Shown here: positions 1 to 9,325 of the stretch, one piece after another | How positions within the stretch are numbered: position 1 is the first letter of the stretch | Layout: each line of letters begins with the position of its first letter | NCBI GenBank assembly: GCA_947470805.1 | Contig: CANIVU010000063.1 | Coordinates: 1 to 47,661 of the forward strand | DNA from: Acidobacteriota bacterium | Lineage (GTDB): Bacteria > Acidobacteriota > Terriglobia > Bryobacterales > Bryobacteraceae | Reading direction: 5' to 3' | Length of the DNA stretch: 47,661 nucleotides | Notes under the pieces: generated by a model | The model's input: only the letters and a program-made list of their open reading frames with translations | Database searches by the model: none | What the model was told of the DNA's origin: nothing | Translations under genes and position numbers: made by a program

Positions 1-1
1 G

Positions 2-382
2 GACCGGTACCCGTATGTGTACAACATGGACCGGCCGAAGAACATGAAGATTGCCGATGACACGACGCTCATCCGCAAGCTGGACCGCCAGGACGGCCCG
101 ATCTTTTCTCTCGATTGGTCCTCGGACGCCACGCGCATCGCAGTCGCGGGAATCGCGCCGAGCGTGAACATCTACGACGCCGAGACCGGGAAGCTCTCCG
201 CCCAGTGCAAAGGGCACTCGGCCGGCATCTATGCTGCGGCGTTTTCGCCGGATGGGAAGAAGTTGGCGACCGGCGGTTTTGATGGCAAAATCCGCATTTA
301 CGATGCGGCGAACTGCAGTCTGTTATCGAGCTTCATCCCCGCGCCGCTTTCGGCCGGGACACCCGCGGGAGGGGCGAAGTGA
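2..382 (+). CDS. C-terminal end of a WD40 beta-propeller protein (5' end outside window)
   Basis: The frame is open to the left edge, so only the last ~126 residues are present. Two WD40-type blades are visible: one around IFSLDWSSDATRIAVAG with NIYDAETGK, the other around IYAAAFSPDGKKLATGG with IRIYD. Both show the usual G-H/S-P-D-G-K/I-Y-D spacing. In planctomycetes and Solibacter-like acidobacteria such proteins often carry an N-terminal cytochrome c domain and sit upstream of PSD1/DUF1501 pairs, which matches the next genes; that domain cannot be seen here. The stop codon overlaps the next start as GTGA (379-382), implying translational coupling. Substrate and exact role are unknown. Confidence 0.85.
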   Translation, partial: DRYPYVYNMDRPKNMKIADDTTLIRKLDRQDGPIFSLDWSSDATRIAVAGIAPSVNIYDAETGKLSAQCKGHSAGIYAAAFSPDGKKLATGGFDGKIRIYDAANCSLLSSFIPAPLSAGTPAGGAK

Positions 383-2469
383 GGATCTTCATCTATTTGG
401 GAATGGCGCTGGGGCTGGCCGCGGCGCCGCCGTCGATTACAGAGTTGCAACCGCGTGGAGCGCAAAAGGGCCGGCCGTTTACGCTGACCATCGCGGGGCA
501 GAATCTGGGCGAAGGGGCGCGAATTGTTTCGGCGATGCCGGCGACGTTTACGCCCATGGCGCCGCCCACCGGAATGGCCGAGGGGCGCTACGCCACGTTC
601 CTGGTGGAGCCGAAGGGCGAACTGGAAGTGGGTGTCTATCCGATTCGCGTGCAGTCCGGCGATGGGCTGTCGAACATACTTCTGTTTAGCGTTGGAGCGT
701 TTCCGGAGATCAACGAGGAAGAGTCGCAGCCCGGCAGTATGGCGCACTCGAACGATTCGATTGAAAAGGCCCAGTCGTTACCGACTACCGGCATTACCTT
801 GAATGGCACCTTGCGCGGCGCCGAACGGGATGTGTACCGACTGCAGGTTAAGGCTGGCGAACGGCGCGTGTTTGAAGTGGATGCGCGGCGGGCCGGGTCG
901 GCTATCGATCCGGTGATTCGCGTGATGGATGGCAATGGGAAACAGATCGCGCGCAGCGAAGATGCGCCGTTGTTGAATCTGGATCCGCGCTTGGACATGA
1001 CGTTTCCGACGGCTGGCTACTACTATGTGGAGATTCACGACGCGCGTTTCTCCGGCCAGGCGCAGAATTTTTACCGCCTCAAAACCGGTGCGTATTCGTA
1101 CCCCACGGAGGTCTACCCATTGGGCGGGCAGCGCGGGAAACAGGTGGAGATCTCGCTGGGTGCGACCAAGGTGAAGGCCGATCTGGCCAAGGCAAACGGT
1201 CCGCAAACCTTCGTGAATTTGCCCGATTCTCCGGCGCTGCCATTGCCATTGGCGATTGGCGAATTCCCGGAAGTGAGCGAACCGGTGACGGGGGCGTTGA
1301 CGCTGCCGTTGACGGTGAACGGACGCCTGGCGAAGGCGGCGGAGATCGATAAATACACGCTGGCGGTGACGCCCGGCGACGAGTACATCTTTGAGCTGCA
1401 GGCGCGCGAACTGGGCACTTCGAAGATCAGCGGCGTCATTACGGTTTACGACGAAGCGGGCAAGAAGCTGGCCTCCGCCGGGGATTTGCCGTTCGCCGTT
1501 GACGTGTTCGCGGTGCAGGCGTCGAGCCGCACGGCGGGCGATCCGTTTCTGAATTTCAAAGCACCGGAGGGCGTTCGGCAGATCACCATCGCGGTGGAAG
1601 ATCTGGCTCGCCGCGGCGGTCAGCATTACGCCTACCGCCTGCACGCTTCAAAGGCCGCCCACGACATGCAGGCCACCATCCAGACCGCCGCGGTGAACAT
1701 CCCGGCTGGCGGCACGGCGCTCGTGAATTTGAGTGTAGACCGGCGCGGGTATGCCGGGCCGCTGTCAATCAAAGCGCTGAACCTGCCTGCTGGCATTCGG
1801 ATGTCCGGAGGCGTGATTCCGCCCGATCCGCCGGAATCGCTGACGCCGCGCCTGGGTTCGCGACGCGCCATGGTGACGTTGACCGCCGATGCGAACGTGA
1901 TGTTGAACGTAAGTGAATTGGCCTTTGCGGCCGTGGCAACCGGCACCGATGGCAAGCCCGTTGAGCGCCGTGCGCGAGGCATCGGGTACACGATCGGCGT
2001 CAACGGTGCCACTTCGCAAGGCGTGGTGGACCGGCAGCGGCCGCTCTCCGGCGCATGGATGGGAGCCGAGTTGCCCGTGGCGATTTCCACCGCGCTGGCC
2101 GCCCAATTGGACCTGAAGCTGGAGAAAGCGGAGAAAAAGGAAGCCGGTTACGAGTTTCTCTTCCGCTGGACCTGGAAGCCGAAGAACGCCATGCAGGCGG
2201 TTCCGCAGACCGTGTCGGTCGACGTACCCAACTTCGCCGACCTCCGCATCATCGGCATTGCCGTTGACGAAAAAGACAAGAAAACCGGGACGTTCCTGGT
2301 GACATCTACTCGAAACACGCTCGCCGCGAAATACGACATCGGCATCAACGGCCGGTTGATGATCGACGGCCAGCAACAAGAAATCTATTCCGAAATTCAG
2401 CAGTTCACGCTGCCCGTATTGGACCCTGAGGAGAAAAGCGCGAATGCGTCCCCTTCTGCTGCTCGCTAG
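379..2469 (+). CDS. Secreted protein with IPT/TIG-like and two PPC (pre-peptidase C-terminal-like) domains
   Basis: 696 aa. It starts with GTG, chosen because GGAGG lies a few bases upstream and the start overlaps the previous stop as GTGA. A short signal peptide (MRIFIYLGMALGLAAA) leads into an IPT/TIG-like stretch at about residues 18-100. Two bacterial PPC-type beta-sandwiches follow, at about 140-230 (AERDVYRLQVKAGERRVFEV ... GYYYVEIHD) and 310-420 (EIDKYTLAVTPGDEYIFEL ... ITIAVEDL). No catalytic domain is visible. PPC domains usually aid secretion or binding in exported enzymes. Proteins of this layout commonly precede PSD1/DUF1501 pairs in planctomycetes and Solibacter, so an accessory role for the next two genes is inferred. 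The 3' end overlaps the next gene by 26 bases. Confidence 0.8.
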   Translation: MRIFIYLGMALGLAAAPPSITELQPRGAQKGRPFTLTIAGQNLGEGARIVSAMPATFTPMAPPTGMAEGRYATFLVEPKGELEVGVYPIRVQSGDGLSNILLFSVGAFPEINEEESQPGSMAHSNDSIEKAQSLPTTGITLNGTLRGAERDVYRLQVKAGERRVFEVDARRAGSAIDPVIRVMDGNGKQIARSEDAPLLNLDPRLDMTFPTAGYYYVEIHDARFSGQAQNFYRLKTGAYSYPTEVYPLGGQRGKQVEISLGATKVKADLAKANGPQTFVNLPDSPALPLPLAIGEFPEVSEPVTGALTLPLTVNGRLAKAAEIDKYTLAVTPGDEYIFELQARELGTSKISGVITVYDEAGKKLASAGDLPFAVDVFAVQASSRTAGDPFLNFKAPEGVRQITIAVEDLARRGGQHYAYRLHASKAAHDMQATIQTAAVNIPAGGTALVNLSVDRRGYAGPLSIKALNLPAGIRMSGGVIPPDPPESLTPRLGSRRAMVTLTADANVMLNVSELAFAAVATGTDGKPVERRARGIGYTIGVNGATSQGVVDRQRPLSGAWMGAELPVAISTALAAQLDLKLEKAEKKEAGYEFLFRWTWKPKNAMQAVPQTVSVDVPNFADLRIIGIAVDEKDKKTGTFLVTSTRNTLAAKYDIGINGRLMIDGQQQEIYSEIQQFTLPVLDPEEKSANASPSAAR

Positions 2470-4597
2470 TATCGCCGCTGTTTCCGCACAGCCCGCCGTC
2501 ACGTTCCTCCGCGACGTGGCACCCATTTTGAACAAGGCCGGATGCACCTCCGGCCCCTGCCACGGCGCGGCCAAAGGCAAGAACGGCTTCAAACTGTCAT
2601 TGCGCGGTTACGACCCGCAGTTCGATTACGAAGCGCTTCTTTACGATCTCGCCGGACGCCGTTTCAACCGCGCCGACCCCGGTCGCAGCCTGATGCTCGC
2701 CAAACCCACCCAACAGGTGGCGCACGGCGGTGGACTGCGTTTTGACAAGGACTCGGACTACTACAAGACGATCTATAACTGGATCGCCCAGGGCGTGCCG
2801 TTCGGGGATCCGGAGAAGGATACCGTCGCCGCCATCGAGGTGCAGCCCAAAGAGATCGCCATGCCGAAACCGGGCGAAACGGCCCAGGTGAAGGTGATGG
2901 CACGTTACAAAGATGGCCAGACGCGCGACGTCACTCGCGAAGCGACTGTCGAATCGAACGTCCCCGACGTCGCCAAAGTGGACGCGCAGGCCAAAGTTTC
3001 CGGCGAACGGATCGGCGAAGCCACGATGCTGGTGCGCTACCAGGGCAAATACGCCACGGTGCCGTTGACCATCCTGAACCCCAAGCCCGGCTTCGTTTGG
3101 AAGGCACTGCCGCAGCACAACTTCATCGACACCCACATCGACGCCAAGCTCCAGAAGCTGCACATTCAACCCAGCGGCCTGGCCGACGACGCCACCTTCC
3201 TCCGCCGCGTCACCCTTGATTTGACGGGCCAATTGCCCACGCCCGAAGAGGTGCGCGCCTTCGTCGCCGACGCGACGCCCACCAAGCTGAAGCGCAGCAA
3301 GATGATCGATAAGCTCATCGCGCGCCCGGCCTACACCGATTACTGGACCATCAAGTGGGGCGACCTGCTGCAATCCAGCCGCAAGTATCTCGGCGAAAAG
3401 GGCACGTTCGCCTTCCGCGAATGGATCCGCGATTCCATCGCCACCAACAAGCCCTACGACAAAATGGTGCGCGAACTGCTCACCAGCCGTGGCTCCAGCT
3501 ACGAGGACCCGGCCGCCAACTTCTACCGCATCACCCGCGAACCGAAGCCGACCATGGAGAAGACGACGCAGGTCTTCCTGGGTGTCCGCATGGTCTGCGC
3601 GCAGTGCCACGATCATCCTTTCGAACGCTGGACGCAGAATCAGTACTACCAGATGTCAGCGTTTTTTAGCGCCGTTGGCCTGCGCTCCGGCTACGAAATC
3701 GGCGAAGAGATCATCTACGATCAGCGCGCTGATTACGAGATGAAGCACCCGAAGGATAGCCGCGTGGTGAAACCGGAATTCCTGGTGGCTTCGACTACCC
3801 CGGTGCCGATACCGAACGACGATCGCCGCCGCGACGCGCTGGCCACCTGGCTTGCCTCCAAACAGAACCCGTTCTTCGCCAAAGCCATCGCCAACCGCGT
3901 CTGGAGCTACTTCTACGGGAAGGGAATCATCGATCCGGTCGACGATATCCGCGCGTCCAATCCCCCCGTCAATCCGGCGCTACTGGATGCCCTGACCAAG
4001 GACCTCACCGACCACAACTTCGACCTGCAACACCTCATGCGGACCATCGTCAACTCGCGCGCCTACCAGGCGTCGATCACCCCCAACGAGTGGAACGAAA
4101 AGGATGCCGATAACTTCTCCCACGCCCTCCCGCGCCGCATGGGCGCCGAGGCGCTGATGGACGCCGTCGCCTCCGCCGCCGGAGCCCGCCCGAACTTCCC
4201 GGAAGTGCCCGAAGACACGAGCGCTACCCAACTGCCCGACCCGCACGTGGGCAAGGACGGGTTCCTGGATCTCTTCGGCCGCCCCTCTCGCGAATCAGCC
4301 TGCGAATGCGAACGCCGCGTCGATCTGTCACTGCCGCAGGCACTGAATCTGGTCAACGGCCGGACCATCTCCGACGCTGTGGCCGACCCCAAAGGCCGCG
4401 TCGCGAAACTCATCCTGGGCGGCAAGACAGACGCCGCCGTCGTCGAAGAACTCTACCTTTCCGCGCTCTCCCGCCTGCCGAATAAAGCAGAATTGGAACG
4501 TGGCCAGAAATACTTAGCCGGCGGTGCCCGTACCGTCCGCGCGCAAGACCTGATGTGGGCCCTGCTGAACAGCAAGGGCTTCCTGTACATTTACTAA
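2444..4597 (+). CDS. Exported DUF1549/DUF1553 (PSD1) protein with Big-like domain, pair no. 1
   Basis: 717 aa with a clear signal peptide (MRPLLLLASIAAVSA). The ATG is preceded by GAGGAG and overlaps the upstream gene by 26 bases. Residues ~20-125 form the planctomycete-type cytochrome-like region with C34-x4-C39-H40 (GCTSGPCHG), a one-residue-longer variant of CxxCH. Residues ~130-210 look like a bacterial Ig (Big2) fold. From ~220 the DUF1549 domain begins (FIDTHIDAKL, RRVTLDLTGQLPT) and carries a canonical haem motif C385-A-Q-C-H389 followed by DHPFERW. DUF1553 fills the C-terminus (NRVWSYFYGKGI, LPQALNLVNG). The biochemical role of the family is not established; c-type haem binding is inferred from the motif. 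A DUF1501 partner follows after 13 bases. Confidence 0.9.
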   Translation: MRPLLLLASIAAVSAQPAVTFLRDVAPILNKAGCTSGPCHGAAKGKNGFKLSLRGYDPQFDYEALLYDLAGRRFNRADPGRSLMLAKPTQQVAHGGGLRFDKDSDYYKTIYNWIAQGVPFGDPEKDTVAAIEVQPKEIAMPKPGETAQVKVMARYKDGQTRDVTREATVESNVPDVAKVDAQAKVSGERIGEATMLVRYQGKYATVPLTILNPKPGFVWKALPQHNFIDTHIDAKLQKLHIQPSGLADDATFLRRVTLDLTGQLPTPEEVRAFVADATPTKLKRSKMIDKLIARPAYTDYWTIKWGDLLQSSRKYLGEKGTFAFREWIRDSIATNKPYDKMVRELLTSRGSSYEDPAANFYRITREPKPTMEKTTQVFLGVRMVCAQCHDHPFERWTQNQYYQMSAFFSAVGLRSGYEIGEEIIYDQRADYEMKHPKDSRVVKPEFLVASTTPVPIPNDDRRRDALATWLASKQNPFFAKAIANRVWSYFYGKGIIDPVDDIRASNPPVNPALLDALTKDLTDHNFDLQHLMRTIVNSRAYQASITPNEWNEKDADNFSHALPRRMGAEALMDAVASAAGARPNFPEVPEDTSATQLPDPHVGKDGFLDLFGRPSRESACECERRVDLSLPQALNLVNGRTISDAVADPKGRVAKLILGGKTDAAVVEELYLSALSRLPNKAELERGQKYLAGGARTVRAQDLMWALLNSKGFLYIY

Positions 4598-4610
4598 GAG
4601 GAATCAAGCA

Positions 4611-6065
4611 ATGTTCAACATCCCCGGCCGTCCCGGCCAAACGTGTGAAGGTCCCACGCGCCGCGAGTTGATGCGCATCGGCTCGCTCGGTTTGGCAGGT
4701 CTCCACCTGCCCGGCTTCTTCCTCTCGCAGCAGTCGGCGAAGGCGGCGAATCTGGCGGATAAGTACAAGGGCGCGCGCGGCTTCGGCAACGCGAAAAACG
4801 TCATTATGATCTTCCTCCAGGGTGGCCCCAGCCACATCGATATCTGGGATCCCAAGCCCAACGCGCCGTCGAACATTCGCGGCGAATTCAAACCGATCAA
4901 AACCAAAATCCCCGGCACGTGGATCGGCGAGCACATGCCGATGATGGCGAATGCCCTGGACAAAGCGACGCTCATCCGTTCCATGAGCTACACGCCCAAC
5001 GGCCTATTCAACCACACGGCGGCGATCTACCAGATGCTCACCGGCTATCCGCCGGATAAGGTCTCCCCGTCGGGCCAGTTGGAACCGCCCAACGCAGCCG
5101 ATTTCCCCACCGCTGGGAGCCATATTTCGAAGATGATCAAGATGCAGGAACCGGTGCTGCCGTTCGTCGAACTGCCGCGTCCGCTGCAGGAATCGGGCAT
5201 CATCGGCAAGGGCGGCGCGGCTGGCTTCCTGGGCAAGGCTTACGATCCCTACCGCATGTATCAGGACCCGGCGGAGGCCATCAAGTTGGAAGACTTGAGC
5301 CTGCGCAAGGAGATCCCGGCCGAACGGTTGAAGGATCGCTTTGAACTGCTGAAAGGCATCAACGAATCGATGCCGGAACTCGAAAAAGCGTTGAACGCCG
5401 CGGCCGTCGACGAATACTATGGCAAGGCTTACGATCTGGTTCTGAGCGGCAAGGCCCGCGACGCCATGGACCTCACCAAAGAGTCCGACAAGATGCGCGA
5501 ACGCTACGGCCTGCACACGTTCGGGCAATCGACGCTCATGGCCCGCCGCCTAATTGAAGCCGGCACGAAGTTCGTGCAGGTGAACTGGCCCTCGGTCGCC
5601 AACGGCGATCCGGAAAAGACGGCGTGGGATACCCACGCGGCCAACTTCGGGCCGTTGAAGAATCTGCACTGTCCGAAGCTCGACCGGTCTCTGTCGGCCC
5701 TGCTCGAAGATATGGACCAGCGCGGTTTGTTGAAGGAAACACTCGTCGTCGCCGTCGGCGAGTTCGGCCGCAGCCCGCGCATGGGCGTGTCGACTTCCGG
5801 TAATTCCAATTCGCCCGACGGACGCGATCACTGGCCGTATTGCTATAGCGCTGTTGTCGCCGGCGCTGGCATCGGGCGCGGTGTGCAGTATGGGGAATCG
5901 GATGCCACGGCGTCTTCGCCGAAGGAAAAACCGGTGCATCCGAACGATCTGCTGGCGACGCTCTACTACGCGCTCGGCATCGATCCGGAGATGGAGATCC
6001 GCAACCACCTGAATCAGCCGCGCGAACTGGTCAAAGGAAAAGTCGTCACCGACCTGTTCGCATAG
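4611..6065 (+). CDS. Exported DUF1501 family protein, pair no. 1
   Basis: 484 aa with AGAGGA upstream of the ATG. The N-terminus carries a Tat-like signal, TRRELMRIGSLGLAGL, suggesting export folded. Family hallmarks are the early metal-site-like segment FLQGGPSHIDIWDPKP, the later GEFGRSPRMG, and GRDHWPYCYSAVVAG near the C-terminus. DUF1501 proteins resemble the alkaline phosphatase/sulfatase fold, with Asp/His metal ligands expected in those segments, but no substrate is known for this branch. The gene directly follows its PSD1 partner, an arrangement repeated twice more in this window, so the two products probably act together outside the cytoplasm. Confidence 0.9.
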   Translation: MFNIPGRPGQTCEGPTRRELMRIGSLGLAGLHLPGFFLSQQSAKAANLADKYKGARGFGNAKNVIMIFLQGGPSHIDIWDPKPNAPSNIRGEFKPIKTKIPGTWIGEHMPMMANALDKATLIRSMSYTPNGLFNHTAAIYQMLTGYPPDKVSPSGQLEPPNAADFPTAGSHISKMIKMQEPVLPFVELPRPLQESGIIGKGGAAGFLGKAYDPYRMYQDPAEAIKLEDLSLRKEIPAERLKDRFELLKGINESMPELEKALNAAAVDEYYGKAYDLVLSGKARDAMDLTKESDKMRERYGLHTFGQSTLMARRLIEAGTKFVQVNWPSVANGDPEKTAWDTHAANFGPLKNLHCPKLDRSLSALLEDMDQRGLLKETLVVAVGEFGRSPRMGVSTSGNSNSPDGRDHWPYCYSAVVAGAGIGRGVQYGESDATASSPKEKPVHPNDLLATLYYALGIDPEMEIRNHLNQPRELVKGKVVTDLFA

Positions 6066-6102
6066 CCCGTTCAACCCGCAAATGATGATAGGCTTTCGTG
6101 TG

Positions 6103-7749
6103 ATGCGAAAGCTTGTCTTCTTATTTACAGCCGCCCTGTGCGCGTTCTCCCAAGCGAAACTGCCCGATGTTCCGGCAGACGTGCAGGCCGATTTTGACGT
6201 CGAATATTCGCGCGTCGGCGAACGTGTGGCCATGGATATCTTCCGGCCTAAGAACGTAACCGGCGCCCAACCCGCCGTGCTGTGCATTCACGGTGGCGGG
6301 TTCCGCGCCGGCTCGCGAGCGGGCTACCACGCCTTGGCGATTAAGTTGGCGCAGCGTGGCTACATCGCCGCCACCGCCAGCTACCGCCTCGCCCCGCGCC
6401 ACCAGTTCCCGGCCGCTGTCGAAGATGTGAAGGCCGCCGTCCGATTTCTCCGCGCGAACGCCAAGAAGTATTCGATGGATGCCGACCACATCGGCGCCAC
6501 CGGCGGCTCGGCCGGCGGACACCTTGTGTTGATGCTAGGCCTCACCGGGGACAACAAGGCCTTCGACGGCTACGGCCCAAACCTAGATCAGTCCGCCAAA
6601 GTGCAGGCGGTGGTGAACTACTACGGCCCCACCGATTTCACCAAGTCCTACGGCAAAAGCGTCGACGCGCACCTGGTGCTGCCACTGTGGCTCGGTGGGG
6701 ACCTGGAGCACGAGAAGAAGTATCACCAAATTTCGAGCCCGTTGAATTACGCCAATCCGCTCGCCGCACCGCTCTTGTCGGTGCACGGCACGGAGGATAA
6801 ATATGTGGAGCACGCCCAGTCGGTGTGGTTAACCGAGCGTCTCCAGTCGATGGGTGCGCACGCCGAACTGCTCACGCTCCCCGGGGCCGGTCACGGCTTC
6901 AAAGGCGCCGACGCCGAAAAGGCCGAAGCGGCGCTCTTCGCCTTTTTCGACAAGCACCTTCGCATCCGTGACCAGCGCAAAGTGCTGATCTCCGACCACG
7001 GCACCAAGGGCGAAATCGTCCTCATGAACTGGCCGTCGGGCCAGGAGCTTGCCCACTACCCCAACGGTCGCGGCCACGACGTGCAGCCGCTGCCGAACGG
7101 CCATGTGCTGTTCACCATCGCCCCGGAACATAAGGTGGTGGAAGTGGACGCCGCCGGCAAACGGGTTTGGGAATGTTGCGATGGACTCGATCATCCTCTC
7201 GCCGCCCAGCGTCTGGCCAACGGCAACACGCTGATTGGCGACGCCAAAGCGGGCCGCGTCATCGAAGTTGACAAGGCCGGCAAAACGGTATGGCAGTACG
7301 CCAGTGAAGACATCGCCAACATGCGCATGCGCAACTCCAAACGGACGGACGCCGGCACCACGCTCATCTGCATCGAAGCCATCGCCAAGGTGATCGAGGT
7401 CGACAAAGCCGGCAAGATCATCTGGAGCTGGCAGGCGCCCGGCGACCTGTCCAAGCGGCGTCTCTACCAGGCCTGGCGCCTACCCAACGGCAACACCCGC
7501 ATGACCATCTCCGACCCCGGCGAACTGGTCGAAGTGAACCCGAAGGGCGAAGTGGTTCGCTCAATTGCCGGCGCAAAGATGGATATCCAGATGGGTTGGA
7601 CCAGCGGCCACGATCAGTTCCCGAACGGGAACCTGTTCATCTCCGATTACACCGGCCGCCGGCTCTTGGAAGTGGACCCGCAGGGCAAGGTCGTGAACCA
7701 GCTCCGCATGGGCCCACGCACCGTGGCCTCCGTCGCGGTTGTGCCCTAG
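6103..7749 (+). CDS. Exported alpha/beta-hydrolase (BD-FAE/HSL-like esterase) fused to a beta-propeller
   Basis: 548 aa. I place the start at 6103 because MRKLVFLFTAALCAFSQA is a good signal peptide; an ATG at 6082 is possible but adds a polar head. Residues ~30-288 are an alpha/beta hydrolase: oxyanion motif HGGG (63-66), nucleophile elbow GGSAG with S136, acid D232 (HGTED) and H264 (GHGF), so the triad looks intact. Residues ~293-548 are a different fold: repeated strands of the type NGxTLIxDxxxGRVIEVDKAGKxVW, about four to five copies, like PQQ/arylsulfotransferase-type propeller blades. The likely activity is an esterase on acylated sugars or similar, with the propeller as a binding module; this is inference. 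It lies 37 bases after DUF1501 and overlaps the convergent pheA by 4 bases. Confidence 0.85.
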   Translation: MRKLVFLFTAALCAFSQAKLPDVPADVQADFDVEYSRVGERVAMDIFRPKNVTGAQPAVLCIHGGGFRAGSRAGYHALAIKLAQRGYIAATASYRLAPRHQFPAAVEDVKAAVRFLRANAKKYSMDADHIGATGGSAGGHLVLMLGLTGDNKAFDGYGPNLDQSAKVQAVVNYYGPTDFTKSYGKSVDAHLVLPLWLGGDLEHEKKYHQISSPLNYANPLAAPLLSVHGTEDKYVEHAQSVWLTERLQSMGAHAELLTLPGAGHGFKGADAEKAEAALFAFFDKHLRIRDQRKVLISDHGTKGEIVLMNWPSGQELAHYPNGRGHDVQPLPNGHVLFTIAPEHKVVEVDAAGKRVWECCDGLDHPLAAQRLANGNTLIGDAKAGRVIEVDKAGKTVWQYASEDIANMRMRNSKRTDAGTTLICIEAIAKVIEVDKAGKIIWSWQAPGDLSKRRLYQAWRLPNGNTRMTISDPGELVEVNPKGEVVRSIAGAKMDIQMGWTSGHDQFPNGNLFISDYTGRRLLEVDPQGKVVNQLRMGPRTVASVAVVP

Positions 7750-8582
7750 GCTCCACGCGGATAACAGCCCAACACGTGCACCGATTGTGCGAACTCGCCC
7801 AGATGGCCCAGCGCCTTCTGGGCGTTTTCGTCTTCCACGTGCTGCAGGAAGTCCACATAGAAGTGATACTCCCACGGCTTGCCCCGCAGCGGTCGGGATT
7901 CAATCTTGCTTAAGCTGATATCGCGCAGAGCAAACACGCTCATCGCCCGGAACAGAGCGCCGGGGACGTTCTTCAAGTTGAAGACGATCGTCGTTTTCCA
8001 GTCGCCTTTGCGGGCGGCGGGGGAGGGAAGTGCCTTCCGCTGCAGCAGGAAGAACCGGGTAAAGTTCTCTCGGTCGTCCTCAATCGAGCGCTTGACGATA
8101 TGCGCGCCGTAGAACTCCGCCGCCACCGACGAGGCGATCGCCGCCGCGCCCGGCTCCGGATTCTCCACCAGGTGCTTCACGCTCCCGGCCGTGTCGTAAA
8201 ACTGAACCTTTTCAATCTGTGGATTCTCGGCGAAGAACTTCAGGCACTGGTTCAGCGCCACCGGGTGCGAATAGACGCGCCGGATGTCTTTGAATTTCGT
8301 CTTCTTCGGCGTGATCAGGTTGTGCACGATCCGCAGGTTGGTTTCGGCGACGATCGGCAACTGAAACCGGAGCAAATGGTCGTAATTCTCATGGATCGAG
8401 CCGTGTAGCGTGTTCTCAATCGGCACCACCGCGGCGTCCACCTTCTTCGAAGCCACCGCCTGGAAGATCTCCTCAAACCGCTGGCAAGGCACCACTGTTA
8501 CATCCGGTCCGATCAACTTCCGGGCCGCCTCTTCACTGAACGCCCCCCGTTCGCCCTGAAATGCGGCGGTCATTTTCTTCAT
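7746..8582 (-). CDS. pheA: Prephenate dehydratase (PDT-ACT)
   Basis: 278 aa; converts prephenate to phenylpyruvate in phenylalanine synthesis, in the cytoplasm. The catalytic PDT domain spans ~1-185: an FQGERGAFSEEAA start, VVPIENTLHGS, and the NFTRFF segment with the conserved Thr-Arg-Phe. An ACT regulatory domain follows with the hallmark ESRP (KIESRPLRGKPWEYHFYVD), where phenylalanine normally binds for feedback inhibition. No chorismate mutase domain is fused, as in the monofunctional form. The start at 8582 is chosen because its ATG overlaps the stop of ubiX as ATGA (8579-8582), indicating translational coupling; an internal Met lies three codons later. Confidence 0.95.
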   Translation of the reverse strand: MKKMTAAFQGERGAFSEEAARKLIGPDVTVVPCQRFEEIFQAVASKKVDAAVVPIENTLHGSIHENYDHLLRFQLPIVAETNLRIVHNLITPKKTKFKDIRRVYSHPVALNQCLKFFAENPQIEKVQFYDTAGSVKHLVENPEPGAAAIASSVAAEFYGAHIVKRSIEDDRENFTRFFLLQRKALPSPAARKGDWKTTIVFNLKNVPGALFRAMSVFALRDISLSKIESRPLRGKPWEYHFYVDFLQHVEDENAQKALGHLGEFAQSVHVLGCYPRGA

Positions 8583-9163
8583 GCCTCGTCCTTTCGCGTA
8601 CCGTCCCAACGCCGCACGTCCGCCGCCGGCAATCCCAACAGGTCCATCACCCGGTCCACACAGTGGTCCACAATGTCCATCACCGTCTCCGGCTTGTTAT
8701 AAAATCCCGGCACCGGCGGCGCCACAATGGCGCCCATCTCGGCCAATTGCACCATCGAGCGCAGATGACCAAGATGAAACGGCATCTCCCGGACCATCAA
8801 TATCAAACGGCGCCGCTCTTTCAATGTCACATCGGCCGCCCGCGTGATCAGGTTATCGGTGATCCCGTGGGCAATCGCCGACATACTATGAATCGAACAC
8901 GGTGCCACAACCATGGCGTGCGTCACGAAGCTACCGGAAGCCAACCGCGCGCCGATGTCTTCCTGCGGATAATTCACATCGGCCATTTCTCGAAACTCCG
9001 ACGCCTTTTTCCCCATTTCCAGCCAAGCCGTCCGTTCTCCCGATCGGCTCATAACCAGATGGGTCTCCACATGGCCTACATTCCGTAGCTTTTCCAGTAA
9101 TCTCCACCCCAATATAGACCCCGATGCACCCGTTACCCCGACCACTATTTTCGTTTTTTCCAT
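8579..9163 (-). CDS. ubiX: UbiX-family flavin prenyltransferase
   Basis: 194 aa, full family length. These enzymes join dimethylallyl phosphate to FMN, making the prenylated FMN used by UbiD-type decarboxylases. The N-terminal Rossmann-like motif VVGVTGASGS, the FMN-phosphate region SGSFVTHAMVVAPCS and the downstream TRAADVTLKERRRLILMVRE plus MGAIVAPPVPGFY are all typical. No ubiD lies in the window, so the receiving decarboxylase must be elsewhere. It is the first gene of a two-gene operon with pheA. A perfect 16-base palindrome (9179-9194) sits about 15 bases upstream of its ATG, in a position that could affect its expression. Confidence 0.93.
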   Translation of the reverse strand: MEKTKIVVGVTGASGSILGWRLLEKLRNVGHVETHLVMSRSGERTAWLEMGKKASEFREMADVNYPQEDIGARLASGSFVTHAMVVAPCSIHSMSAIAHGITDNLITRAADVTLKERRRLILMVREMPFHLGHLRSMVQLAEMGAIVAPPVPGFYNKPETVMDIVDHCVDRVMDLLGLPAADVRRWDGTRKDEA

Positions 9164-9178
9164 GTAGACCGAAATACT

Positions 9179-9194
9179 GTTCTGAAATCAGAAC
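9179..9194. promoter_or_regulatory. Perfect palindrome GTTCTGAAATCAGAAC (candidate operator)
   Basis: Six-base arms GTTCTG/CAGAAC around AAAT, in the divergent gap between ubiX and the XRE regulator. It has no T-tract, so a terminator is unlikely. The outer GTTC...GAAC is the kind of dyad bound by LexA/XRE-type repressors, but which protein binds is not shown. Confidence 0.5.
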
Positions 9195-9224
9195 AAATTC
9201 TCCTTTTATTCGTCATCTCTTCGC

Positions 9225-9240
9225 CGTAGCGGGTGCTACG
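9225..9240. promoter_or_regulatory. Perfect inverted repeat CGTAGC-GGGT-GCTACG
   Basis: Six-base arms with a four-base loop, 30 bases from the previous palindrome and about 85 bases before the regulator's start. It could be an RNA hairpin in the leader of the XRE gene or a second operator. No T-run follows. Confidence 0.45.
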
Positions 9241-9325
9241 CTCAGTTTACTGCTTTCAACATAGGTAACGGTTGTTTCCGTCTTCCGGCTGTGGATTTAG
9301 GGGACTTCCGGGAAAGCATCATATC

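Noticed and set aside
9225-9240. Terminator for the ubiX/pheA operon or the XRE gene
   Set aside because: It lies upstream of both divergent genes and has no T-tract.
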